DNA from: Desulfobacteraceae bacterium Eth-SRB1 | GTDB lineage: Bacteria; Desulfobacterota; Desulfobacteria; Desulfobacterales; ETH-SRB1 | Direction: 5' to 3' | NCBI GenBank assembly: GCA_004193555.1 | Contig: RPGP01000029.1 | Span: forward strand, 390,976-454,975 | Length of the DNA stretch: 64,000 bases | Shown here: in pieces, positions 17,859 to 26,753 of the stretch | Position numbering within the stretch: the first letter of the stretch is position 1 | Layout: each line of letters begins with the position of its first letter | Program-made: the position numbers and the translations under genes | The notes under the pieces: model-generated | What the model was told of the DNA's origin: nothing | The model's input: the letters and a program-made list of their open reading frames with translations, nothing else | Databases searched by the model: none

Positions 17859-18644
17859 CTACTTGCTTAATTGGTTGTCCCATTCGGCCTGGGACAAGAT
17901 CAGCAATGTTTGCACGGTACCGTTTTTGACCATGTCCTGTATTTTTTCGCTGAAAATGCGGTGGTACTTGGCATAACATGGCGATTTTTTTGAAAACGCC
18001 ACATACATTTTGAAAGCCTTCAACTGTTTGGGAAGGGTCTTGATCTTGTTCCAGGCTTTCATTTTCTTTGCTTCGGCCATGCCTGGATACAACCCGACAA
18101 TCATATATTCTGCCTTACCCTGTAGAAGTATTTCGAAGCACTTTTCTATTCCGTCGCCTCGTATTACATCCAACTTATCGGCTGTATATGCATCGAATTC
18201 GGATCCGTAGCTTTCTCCTTTATTAGTCACACCCTCTTTCCCGATGAGATCAGACCACTTTGTAAAGCTGAAGGCTTTTCCCTTGGGAACCATCAGTACA
18301 ACCGGGTCCAGCATGTACGATGGTTTAATATAATTCATATATTGGGCGCGAACATCGTTATAATAAATACCAAAAATAACATCAGCAGCTCCTGTCTTAA
18401 CAGCGTTTTGGGCATTTGCCCACGAGCCCATGGATTTCGATTCAACAGTTAAACCCAAATCCTGGGCTATCAATTCGATCATTTTGGTAGAGGCTCCTAT
18501 AATGGCTCCGCCTTCCTCCCATGCCACCGGTGCATAGGACGTATGGCCGGTGATAATCAGCTTTTCGCAACTCCCTGCGATTGCTACTTCAGACATCAAT
18601 AGTAAAAAGATCATCAGTAAATTTATCAGCGCATATTTTTTCAT
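17859..18644 (-). CDS. Periplasmic solute-binding protein, SBP_bac_3 family
   Basis: The 261-residue protein has a signal peptide (KKYALINLLMIFLLLMSEVAIA) and a type-II periplasmic binding fold. Typical features are TGHTSYAPVAWEEGGAIIGA at the start, STKMIELIAQDLGL, and GAADVIFGIYYNDVRAQYMN near the hinge. The family binds amino acids and other small polar solutes, either for ABC import or for extracellular sensor domains. No permease or ATPase gene is next to it. It shares strand and neighbourhood with a double-Cache protein and a LIVBP-Cache fusion. Confidence 0.85.
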   Translation of the reverse strand: MKKYALINLLMIFLLLMSEVAIAGSCEKLIITGHTSYAPVAWEEGGAIIGASTKMIELIAQDLGLTVESKSMGSWANAQNAVKTGAADVIFGIYYNDVRAQYMNYIKPSYMLDPVVLMVPKGKAFSFTKWSDLIGKEGVTNKGESYGSEFDAYTADKLDVIRGDGIEKCFEILLQGKAEYMIVGLYPGMAEAKKMKAWNKIKTLPKQLKAFKMYVAFSKKSPCYAKYHRIFSEKIQDMVKNGTVQTLLILSQAEWDNQLSK

Positions 18645-18848
18645 AATAATCTCCTAATGTTACTTGCTTGTTTTTAATGTTTAACATAGATCGTGCATAC
18701 TCAACGTTGCCTTGGGAAATAATCTTGTAATTTTAGTTGGTTGCCTCTACTGTATAACAACTGAAGGAAAAATTTGTTTGCCCCGAAATGTGCTTTTTAT
18801 TGAAATTTTATAACGTTACCATTCCTGAAGGGCATGAGTTCTAATTTT

Positions 18849-20633
18849 TTAAAAGTCATCTTTCACATGCGCCAGTGCCAATCTGACTTCGGTGCCGTGC
18901 ATGGCGATAGTTGTCCAAATTATTTTCTTTTCGACGGTTTTATCCAATTTTTTATCTAAGAATGAGTACCCACCACTTCCATGAGGAGTGATCGACATTT
19001 CTATAGCTAACTTAATCAAGGATTTGTATGGCGCGTAGATCTCGTCTGTAAAAAGATTTTGGCCAATTTCTTCTTCATTGACGTCATAGATAACTGTTCC
19101 GTCTTTTTGCATTATCCACATTTCAACAGGGAAGTTTGCTACTTTTTGGCTGATTATTCTATCAAAAAAATTTGGTTCGGTAAGAACACTTAAAGAGCCG
19201 ATAAATTCACCGTTTTCATCAAAAATTGGATGTTCAAGATCGAAGCCTAAGAATCCTTCCACAGTATCGATTGCCTCGCTGACAACCGGTTCATTAGTTT
19301 TATGCAATCTCGCTATTTGAGGTTGTTTGCTGATATCCGCACCGATAATTTTTTCGTATTTTTTAGGATAAACGTTTTTAATTATTCCCTTAGCATCAAT
19401 AGTGGTGCAGTCGTAAACATACTCGTTTCGCTCAAACAGATTTTGCAAAGCTTTGTTTACCTCTTTACCTGTAAGACCATAGACAGATAATTTTTCAGAT
19501 GTTTTTTTCACATCTTGGTCAATGTGTTGGAAAATCTTATTGATTTCCTGCCTGGCGTTTTCCAGTAGCAAAGAATATTGAAAATTGGCAGTTTTGAATT
19601 TTCCATCGGAAATTTCTTTATACATATAAGGATAGTTGGCATCGCCATTTTCATCAAAATGAACTTCGCCCAAAGCTCCGATGTAAGTTCTTCCTGCATA
19701 CCAATCGAAGAGCGCTTCAGTGGAATGATTTCCTTCTTTGGCTGCTGTGAGCAAGCTTTTCATAGAATCGTAAGCTTCCACAGCGAAGACGGTGGGAGGG
19801 TTGCCGTATTCTTTGGTGTATTTGGCAATCATCGGATGGTATCTATCGTAAGAAGGATAGGTGTAAACCAAACCGTCTGTGTATTGGGCTTCTTGCAAAA
19901 GTTCAGAGCGCTCAATGGGACGGGTTCCTACAAATTTAGCCGTGATGCCAAGTTCCCGAGCTTGTTTGGCAATGATGGCAGCATTACCTGCGCTAAGCAA
20001 AACCAAAACATCTGGATTTGCCTTTTTGATCTCCGCCAGGTCATCTTTAAAATCTTTATTTTGGGGATTATAGGCAATTGCTTTTACAATTTTATCGCTC
20101 AGGTTCTGTTCAATAGTTTTTTTCCAATTATTTCCATAACCATTATCCATGTTGTAAATGGCGATTCGGTTGAATTTTATTAGATAGTTTGCCAATTGCT
20201 TTTCTTCTTGATTTGCATCAAGGGTGAATCTGACAGTATGTTTGGGCTGAGTTCTTTCAATGATTGCACTTCCAATTACAATGTGGAAAATATTTTCTTT
20301 TGCAGACAGGGGATGCAAAGCTGTTGCTACCCAGCTGGCACAACTGATAATAGCAAAAGGCGAATTTTCCATGTTTGTGAATTTGTTGAAAGCTTCAATA
20401 GCTCCTGCTTCATCACTTTTGCTGTCTTCGTAAATAACTTTTATGTCATCAAACTCTTTAACTGCCAATTCAATAGCATTTTTCTGCTCGTTAGCAATAT
20501 TGACAAATGCTGAAGAAAAGGGTAAAATAACTCCTACTAATTTCTGATCTTTACTATTTGCTTTAGCGCTAATTGTATTAAAAACCGAAAATAAAACTAC
20601 TAAACAGACGATCATCCTAATAAATTTTTTCAC
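18849..20633 (-). CDS. Exported LIVBP-type receptor fused to a C-terminal Cache domain
   Basis: The 594-residue protein begins with a signal peptide (KKFIRMIVCLVVLFSVFNTISA). Residues about 30-370 are a type-I periplasmic binding fold (Peripla_BP_6): LVGVILPFSSAFVNIANEQ, PFAIISCASWVATALHPL, and the pattern NPDVLVLLSAGNAAIIAKQA. Residues about 380-590 form a long helix plus a Cache-like module (YDCTTIDAKGIIKNVYPKKY; WIMQKDGTVIYDVNEEEIGQ; the GYSFLDK strand). No membrane anchor or signalling output follows, so two sensory modules are fused in one soluble periplasmic protein. No LIV permease genes are nearby. The Cache part resembles dCache modules of kinases and chemoreceptors; the fusion is unusual in my experience. 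Confidence 0.8.
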   Translation of the reverse strand: MKKFIRMIVCLVVLFSVFNTISAKANSKDQKLVGVILPFSSAFVNIANEQKNAIELAVKEFDDIKVIYEDSKSDEAGAIEAFNKFTNMENSPFAIISCASWVATALHPLSAKENIFHIVIGSAIIERTQPKHTVRFTLDANQEEKQLANYLIKFNRIAIYNMDNGYGNNWKKTIEQNLSDKIVKAIAYNPQNKDFKDDLAEIKKANPDVLVLLSAGNAAIIAKQARELGITAKFVGTRPIERSELLQEAQYTDGLVYTYPSYDRYHPMIAKYTKEYGNPPTVFAVEAYDSMKSLLTAAKEGNHSTEALFDWYAGRTYIGALGEVHFDENGDANYPYMYKEISDGKFKTANFQYSLLLENARQEINKIFQHIDQDVKKTSEKLSVYGLTGKEVNKALQNLFERNEYVYDCTTIDAKGIIKNVYPKKYEKIIGADISKQPQIARLHKTNEPVVSEAIDTVEGFLGFDLEHPIFDENGEFIGSLSVLTEPNFFDRIISQKVANFPVEMWIMQKDGTVIYDVNEEEIGQNLFTDEIYAPYKSLIKLAIEMSITPHGSGGYSFLDKKLDKTVEKKIIWTTIAMHGTEVRLALAHVKDDF

Positions 20634-20741
20634 TTTGTCCCCTTCCTAATTTTTTATTAATTCACTCATGGAAATTTCTCATCAAGATTGAGCATAATAA
20701 ATTCAGAAAGTATATCGTGACACAGAAAGGCATAGAAAAAC

Positions 20742-21173
20742 GGGGATGTTGAAATTACGCATTTCTATGCTTGCAGGGACAAGAATTGATTGACGATCAG
20801 TTTTTGGCCTCTATTGGCCGCCCGACTGACAGCGGATTTGCTCAGTCCGAGGTACTTGCCAACCTCCGTCGCAGTCAGGCCCAGATCTCGAATCGCCCAG
20901 TAGGCCAGAACACTATGGGCATGTACCCGATCGGGCTGTTTTCCGGCGACAATCATCTGGTCTTTTTCAATGCCAAAGATTTCTGCAACCCTTTCGGTAA
21001 TCTTTGGCAGCGTCCGTCCTTCCGCTTTTAACCGATACCGTTGTTCCATTTGCTCTGATGTCTGGCTCAGACTTTACATGCAAGGCACCCGGCGCATCTA
21101 TTCTGGCTTGACGTGATATGTGACTTCATTACCACAAACAAATGAAAAAAGAAACGCCTAATTTCAACGCCCC
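20742..21173 (-). mobile_element. RAYT-derived element, copy 2, with terminal inverted repeats
   Basis: The ends are ggggatgttgaaattacgcatttct (20742-20766) and agaaacgcctaatttcaacgcccc (21150-21173). It carries a minus-strand RAYT remnant lacking the catalytic part; the GC-rich palindrome found in copies 1 and 3 is absent, leaving SRQARIDAPGALH-type sequence intact at the N-terminus. Confidence 0.7.
20765..21118 (-). pseudogene. RAYT transposase remnant (copy 2)
   Basis: The N-terminal SRQARIDAPGALH (start codon lost) is joined directly to the C-terminal EQMEQRYRLKAEGRTLPKIT, VAEIFGIEKDQMIVAGKQPD and the helix-turn-helix GLTATEVGKYLGLSKSAVSR. The HUH/Y1 catalytic centre is deleted. The 94-residue track ORF is the surviving C-terminal domain; whether it is still expressed as a DNA-binding peptide is unknown. 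Confidence 0.75.
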
Positions 21174-21276
21174 CCTTTGTTCCCTTATCAAAATAATTCG
21201 ACACCACGACATTGTCAGGATTCATATGCCACAATGGGGCAATGCGGAGTGCCGGATCAATCATAAATCGACAATC

Positions 21277-22362
21277 CTATGGCTTCCCCATATCCGCTTT
21301 TGCCTTTTCATACAGAGCTTTCCCAACCTTGGGAATCCATTTTTCATACAGGGGTTTTGTGGCCTCTATAAACGCGTTTCGCTCCGCATCCGAAAGAAAG
21401 GTGACGGTCATACCCTTACTCTCCGCATATTTAACTGGATTGGGGACCTTCATGGTATAATTAAACTCATTCTTCAGGATGTTTAAGGATTTGTCCCCGT
21501 CAAGCCCTGCACGACAGAGAGCCTTTTCGAACCGGGCCGATTCCACAGCGGCCTCCCGAATCGCTTTTTGAATATCCTTGGGGAAAGCGCTAAACTGTTT
21601 TTTGTTCCAATAAACAATCACAGGATCCACAAGATAGTTCCAGAAGGTTGCATATTTGTGGTACTGCCAGATCTGTACCGGAATAAGGACGCCAACAGGA
21701 TTCTCCTGGCCATCTACCACACCCTGCTGGAATGCGGTCACCGCGTCGCCCCAGTTCATATTGACCGGATCAGCGCCTAATTGCCTGAAAGTATCAATAA
21801 AAATAGGGCTTCCCACAACACGGAGCCTCAGACCTTCCAAATCCTGGGGACTTCGTATAGCCCTTTTGCTGTTGGTGACCTGCCTGAATCCGTTTTCTGC
21901 CCATGCAAGCCCCACTAGGCCATTCTTATCCATGACCTCGAAGATGGCCTTTCCTGTCTGTCCGTATTCCATCTTATCAAGGTTTTCAAAGTTGTTGATG
22001 AAAAACGGAAGAGAAAAGATGTTCATTTCCGGCATGACCGGAGAGGAATTGATTGTGGATTCATATGCACAATCAATCACGCCAGTGGCCACGATTTGGG
22101 GTGACTTTAATTGCGCCCCTTTAAGAAGAGCGCTCCCATAATAAGGCTTGATATTAATCTGGCCGTTTGTCTTTTGCTTTACCAGTTCAACAAATTTGAT
22201 AGCCCCCATTCCCCAATAAAATTGAGGACCTACATTTAGTGTCATCTTGTACTCTTTCTTAAATTTGCCTGCCTGGCCCGGAGCTGCGAAGACAAAGACC
22301 ATAGAAAGAGCTATTACTGAAACCAACGCATACTTTAGATACAGAGAAAATTTTTTCATCAT
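21277..22362 (-). CDS. dctP: TRAP transporter solute-binding protein (DctP family), orphan
   Basis: The exported 361-residue DctP protein has a signal peptide (SLYLKYALVSVIALSMVFVF ... APGQA). Family hallmarks are GVIDCAYESTINSSPVMPEM, FSLPFFINNFENLDKM, the ligand-binding LRLRVVGSPIFIDTFRQLGA and GVVDGQENPVGVLIPVQIWQ. The conserved arginine is in GLRLRVVGSP. TRAP systems import carboxylates with a sodium gradient using DctQ and DctM membrane subunits, which are absent here; an RAYT element follows 104 bases downstream, so the rest of an operon may have been lost. The substrate cannot be read from sequence. Confidence 0.9.
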   Translation of the reverse strand: MMKKFSLYLKYALVSVIALSMVFVFAAPGQAGKFKKEYKMTLNVGPQFYWGMGAIKFVELVKQKTNGQINIKPYYGSALLKGAQLKSPQIVATGVIDCAYESTINSSPVMPEMNIFSLPFFINNFENLDKMEYGQTGKAIFEVMDKNGLVGLAWAENGFRQVTNSKRAIRSPQDLEGLRLRVVGSPIFIDTFRQLGADPVNMNWGDAVTAFQQGVVDGQENPVGVLIPVQIWQYHKYATFWNYLVDPVIVYWNKKQFSAFPKDIQKAIREAAVESARFEKALCRAGLDGDKSLNILKNEFNYTMKVPNPVKYAESKGMTVTFLSDAERNAFIEATKPLYEKWIPKVGKALYEKAKADMGKP

Positions 22363-22389
22363 AACCTCCTTCCTTATTTATTTTGTCCT

Positions 22390-22699
22390 GAAAAACCTGG
22401 TCCTTTGGGCCAGGTCAGAGATAGATGGCTTTGCCTTGGATTTTTGTGTCTAAAATCACAAATTACAAGCGTCAAATCTCAAATAAATCTCAAATTCCAA
22501 TATTCAATGACCAAAACCCTCCAGAACTACGCTATGGCGTGGTTTAGATTTTCGAATTTCGGTCATTGGAAATTGTTTGTAATTTGCAATTTGATATTTG
22601 GGATTTCGATAAATCAATGAACTGCCAACAAAGCAAATCCCCTCTGGGGTTAGCCAAAGCCTGGTCCTCTGGGCCAGGATTCTTTACTATCTATTTTTG
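22390..22699. repeat. Family E intergenic repeat with CCTGGTCC..GGGCCAGG hairpins
   Basis: Two short hairpins, cctggtcctttgggccagg (about 22397) and cctggtcctctgggccagg (about 22660), bracket a large imperfect inverted repeat. Its left arm is caaattccaatattcaatgaccaaaa and its right arm ttcggtcattggaaattgtttgtaatttgcaa. No coding frame is supported. Related TTGGAAATT-type arms occur at 50705-50750 and 58500-58620. Confidence 0.65.
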
Positions 22700-22939
22700 C
22701 CGAAATTGTTTTAACCGGTACCGTCGTTCCATTTGCTCTGATGCCTGGCTCAGAACTTTTTCGACAAAATTACTGTCCCTTAAAATGCGCTCATCTCCCT
22801 TTATATGATGCAAGGCACTTGGCGCCTGCCCGCCATCGTGAGCTCAAGCGAGGCGGGCGGGCATCTATTCTGGCTTGACGTAGCATATGGCTTCATTACC
22901 TCAAACAAATGAAAAAAGAAACGCCTAATTTCAACCCCC
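22700..22939 (-). pseudogene. RAYT-derived element, copy 3 (left end lost)
   Basis: The right end agaaacgcctaatttcaaccccc (22917-22939) is the shared terminal repeat; the left end is missing. On the minus strand the remnant reads MLRQARIDA, then a 39-base GC-rich palindrome (22824-22862) at the same place as in copy 1. The central segment ALHHIKGDERILRDSNFVEK / VLSQASEQMERRYRLK follows, a part missing from copies 1 and 2. Together the three copies reconstruct different pieces of one RAYT gene. Confidence 0.7.
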
Positions 22940-23402
22940 TTTGTTCTCCTGAACTAAGAGAAGCACTTAGGATCACGTTGAAAGATGGTAAACAAGGGTT
23001 AAACGACGCTGGCGAAGATTGTGATATGAAATCCATTTTCAATAAGGTAGATGAATTTATTGGTAAGTATAAATCGTCAGAAAATAAATATCTCAAGTTT
23101 CGCACCCTTTAATCTATCCAAAGCGTTAGACGGTAAAAGCTAAAAATAAATTTTAAAGCGAAATATACTGCCTGTGGTTTTTACAACGGCGCCAATCAAT
23201 AAATATAAGATTGATGCCTGGCACTTTATTAAATTCAATAAGTTATATCTCCTTTGCGCCTGTCTGCGTGCGGTTACGCACAGGCAGGCCTGATCGTAAT
23301 CTATGTTGCACTTAGATGTTGTTTACAAAATATAAGCAAATGATTTCGCTGTAAAAATGTTATTTCCAACCCTTACCGTCTTGATATTGATAGAAATCAA
23401 GG
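22940..23402. other. Non-coding debris with paired insertion-sequence-like ends
   Basis: The motif ctcaagtttcgcaccctt (23092-23109) and its exact inverse aagggtgcgaaacttgag (23399-23416) face outward from a 289-base spacer. The spacer includes a REP-like hairpin, gcctgtctgcgtgcggttacgcacaggcaggc (about 23259-23290). A track ORF at 22909-23112 merges a RAYT end with unrelated sequence and is not accepted as a gene. Confidence 0.5.
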
Positions 23403-24125
23403 GTGCGAAACTTGAGTAAATATTATAAGAAAATGATTAAGCAGATAATAAAATATTATAAGAAGTTGTTTGCAGGTCCAATTAAGATCATGATAGATGG
23501 AAAGGAGATCTTGATACAACACCAACGAACGAATAATGTGATGGAGCAATTTTTTAGGTATTTGAAAAGATTATTACGAAAAAGAAGTGGAAACATTTCT
23601 GTGAAAAGATCATTAACTTCAATGTTACCTGGTACTGTATTGGTTAAAAACCTTGATAAGAAAGACTATCTTGAGTTACTGCTTGATGGTACGAGCGGTT
23701 TGGAAGAAAGGTTCTCACAAATTGATAGTCGTTTATTCTTACAAGAGTTTTCAGAAATGAAATCACATAACGGGAAAATTCCAGCGGATGCAAAAAAACT
23801 TATAAAAGAGGAGCAAGCACTGGATAAAATTGAAAAACTGTTTTTAGCCTCTGCAATAGAATATCTCAGAGTATTAGCTCTCAGCAGGCTGGTTCTGGAC
23901 AATATCTCTAATATCCAGGCATCATGGGTAACACAGGGGGATAAGATCGCCCAGGTTGCTCTTGCATTCGGGGCAAACGATCTCGGAAGCACAATGATAG
24001 AAGAAAATGTGGTGGCAGCCGCAGAAGCCAAATTCCGGCTCCCAAAAGAGGAAATGATACGCCTGATACAGGATGCAGGATACAAGGCGGTTCAAAGAAA
24101 TTGTTATTATAATTCTGTTAATTAA
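23403..24125 (+). pseudogene. Chimeric ORF: transposase C-terminus joined to MqnC C-terminus
   Basis: Residues about 12-140 look like the C-terminal part of an insertion-sequence transposase: NNVMEQFFRYLKRLLRKRSG, then SMLPGTVLVKNLDKKDYLEL. Residues about 150-240 are the C-terminal end of dehypoxanthine futalosine cyclase MqnC of menaquinone synthesis: EYLRVLALSRLVLDNISNIQ, then DLGSTMIEENVVAAAEA and EMIRLIQDAGYKAVQRN. The radical SAM CxxxCxxC core of MqnC is absent, so the fused product cannot catalyse the reaction. The GTG start lies inside the insertion-sequence end motif. It is most likely a deletion scar, kept open by chance. Confidence 0.8.
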
Positions 24126-24375
24126 GATGGCTTAGTAAAAAGTCGAAAAGTTCTCCTTTCCGTCATTCTGTCCTCGCATCAAATGCGGGATAAACTCCAG
24201 CAGGACACGTAGTGAAGCGTTAGCGCTATCCAGTAAATTCAATGCGTTCTGGATACCAGATCAAGATTATTTTGATGTGCAAATCATCATTTCCTGAAAA
24301 AGGTTCTGGAGGACTCTAAATTTTTTCTTATTGGAGATGAGCATGAACTTGCAAAACTGATTGAATAACGGCTTC
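24126..24375. other. Intergenic, no gene seen
   Basis: It begins with gtaaaaagtcgaaaag, a motif found at the edge of family B repeats, followed by gtcattctgtcctcgc-type sequence. No coding frame or RNA gene is seen before the protease gene. Confidence 0.4.
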
Positions 24376-25389
24376 ATGAAATACATATTTTGTCTACTGG
24401 GAGTTTTTCTCGCCTGCGGGATTTCCTTTGCCGAACAGCTTCCTTCGTCCTTTGATCTTCGAGATATCAATGGCCATTCGTATATCGGCCCGGTCCGGGA
24501 TCAGGGAGACTGCGGCAGTTGCTATTCGTTCGGCGCTTCTGCCGCTGCCGAGAGCGTCTATAATCGGTATCATGGCCTTTATGACGATGCAGCAGTCGAC
24601 CTTTCCGAATCCTTTATCATCTGGAGCCTTAGCCCACTGTATGAAGAATTTGCTGGTTGTGATGGAGCCAGCTGGGATTATGAAGAACTAACTGCAATTG
24701 TGGAACATGGGGTGCCTCTGGAGGCAGACTTTCCTTATGTCATCACCGATCCCGGCTCGAATAACCACCACTGGGATGCGCCACGCATAGGTTTTGCTGA
24801 ATGGTATCGCATACCTTCCAATGATATCGAGACGACCAAGCGAATCATCCAGAGGTTCAGCGCGGTTGATGCCGCCGTCTTTGCAGATGATGACTTCAGG
24901 CGCTATTCAGGAGGCATCTTTCAGAACACGGACACTTCGGTCGATTGTATTTGGCCATACTATAGCAGTACAAACCATGCAATATCCCTGGTAGGCTGGG
25001 AGGACAATCCCGATGACGGCAGGATGGGATACTGGATCCTCCGCAATAGCTGGGGCTCAGACTGGGGAAAAGATGGTTATATGTGGATCCGGTACACCTC
25101 CGCCAAAGCAAGCATGGAGGGGACTTATATTCTCTATGAACCCTGGGGCGGGGAAAACGTGCGCTGGAAGAATGCGGGAGAGGTTTATGCCGTTCCCTGG
25201 AGCGCAGGCGGGACCATGAACGCACATGCCGTAGATATTTGGACAGGCGTAGGAAGTTCCGTGATCAACACCGGTATCTTATCCGCAACTGCGTCGGCAG
25301 ATGCTGATTTGGCCACGGCCAGATCCTTGCAAACTCGTCGAGCACGTCCGCAACAGGAGTGTTACTCAGCGGCGGACCCGCGATCATGA
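24376..25389 (+). CDS. Papain-like (C1A) cysteine protease, N-terminal part of a broken autotransporter
   Basis: The ATG at 24376 (rather than the TTG at 24361) gives a clean signal peptide, MKYIFCLLGVFLACGISFA. Residues about 25-245 are a C1A peptidase: PSSFDLRDIN, the oxyanion Gln and catalytic Cys in RDQGDCGSCYSFGA, catalytic His in STNHAISLVGWED and catalytic Asn in ILRNSWGSDWGKDGY. All active-site residues are present. After about residue 300 the frame leaves the natural sequence (RSLQTRRARPQQ). The continuation, with LANSSSTSATGVLLSGGPAI, lies one frame over in the next ORF. The protease therefore was the passenger of an outer-membrane autotransporter. Confidence 0.8.
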   Translation: MKYIFCLLGVFLACGISFAEQLPSSFDLRDINGHSYIGPVRDQGDCGSCYSFGASAAAESVYNRYHGLYDDAAVDLSESFIIWSLSPLYEEFAGCDGASWDYEELTAIVEHGVPLEADFPYVITDPGSNNHHWDAPRIGFAEWYRIPSNDIETTKRIIQRFSAVDAAVFADDDFRRYSGGIFQNTDTSVDCIWPYYSSTNHAISLVGWEDNPDDGRMGYWILRNSWGSDWGKDGYMWIRYTSAKASMEGTYILYEPWGGENVRWKNAGEVYAVPWSAGGTMNAHAVDIWTGVGSSVINTGILSATASADADLATARSLQTRRARPQQECYSAADPRS

Positions 25390-26753
25390 CCAACACTGGC
25401 CGCATCGAAGCCGCGACGAGTGAGGGAAGAGCAATTGGGATAGCCGCGTTCGCAGACACAACAATTATAAACAGCGGCAGTATCCTGACGTCAGGACCTG
25501 TTCCATGCTCTATCTACTCTATTAGCGCTTACAACACACGGTTGATTCTCCAGACGGGTTCGGATCTGTCGGGAACGGTAAATCTTGAGGGAAATAGCGA
25601 CTATTTGGAACTGCAGGGTACCTGCATCGAGGATGAGAAATTCCTGGACGTTGAAATACTGGAAATGAACGGTGTGGACTGGTCCTTGACTGGCACTTCA
25701 TCATTTGGTTCTATTGACATCCAGTGTGGTCGGCTTCGTCTCTCCGGGCTGACAACAATTGAGGGGCAAGGCACGCTGGGGGGATCCGGGACACTGACTG
25801 GCAATGTCCTTAACCAGGGCATGGTAACACCTGGCAACTCCGTCGGCACCCTTACCATTGACGGGGACTACACCCACGCTGTTGGCGCGATTCTGGAAAA
25901 CGAGGTGGGCAACGGCGCCTCCGACCTCCTGGCGGTCACAGGCACAGCCGATATTCAGGGGGGCACATTGCAGGTTGTGCCATACGGTTATGCTACTGCA
26001 GGCAATTATTCCTTCCTGACCGCAGGCACACTCCAGGGGGTCTTTGACCGGATTGACACCCCGGCAGTACTGAATGTCGCATTGAGCAGTCCAACCCCCG
26101 ATACTTTGTCCATGAGCATCACCCGTAACACCTATCAGTCACTATCGGCGGATCAGGACCAGATTAGAGTAGGCAGTGTCCTGGACCAGGTACGCCCTTC
26201 GTCTGCCGGCGACATGGCCGATATTCTCAATCAGGTTGACACAATGAAGCTCGGAGGTGTTCAAATGTCCATGGACCATCTGATGCCAAAGCTTAATGCT
26301 GCGGCAAGCGCCATGGCAATGGACAATGCCCACAGGAGCATGAACCATATTCGTATTCGCGGAAGAAACCTGCGGATTTGCCATAATCTAAAGTCAGATC
26401 AAACACACATCGAGAGGGTGATGTTGGCTTCTGCCGACAATTTGGCGCCGGTTATGGGACTTCTGGAAGAGCCGGAAAATAACAACAACGCCAGAAAAGC
26501 TTCTTTGACACCCAATGCCGGCATGTGGATAAACTCTTGTGGGTCCTATGCCAAGTACAGAAAGACCTCCGAGAACCCTGCCTTTCGGGAAAAGATGTGG
26601 GGCTTGATGATGGGGCTTGAATACCGGATCAGTGACAGCCTGCGAGGTGGTGTTGCAGGTGTATTTACCCACGCACGCCTTGATGATACAGACTCATGGA
26701 GCAACGGAAAGAATGACGCATATCATGGGTCTGCTTTACGCCTTGTGGTATGA
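25359..26753 (+). pseudogene. Autotransporter passenger stalk and start of beta-barrel (frameshifted segment 2)
   Basis: This is the second frame of the broken gene. It has beta-helix-like repeats (GTLGGSGTLTGNVLNQGMVT, then PGNSVGTLTIDGDYTHAVGA), which are typical passenger-associated autotransporter repeats. A helical linker follows, then the beginning of the autotransporter barrel (PNAGMWINSCGSYAKYRKTS; GGVAGVFTHARLDDTDSWSN). The frame is lost near 26725, where NDAYHGSALRLVV* replaces the expected YH..GLYALWYD. It has no start signal of its own and would only be made by frameshifting. Confidence 0.8.

Noticed and set aside
22909-23112. 67-residue ORF
   Set aside because: It begins inside a RAYT terminal repeat and ends inside an IS-end motif, so it is a junction artefact.
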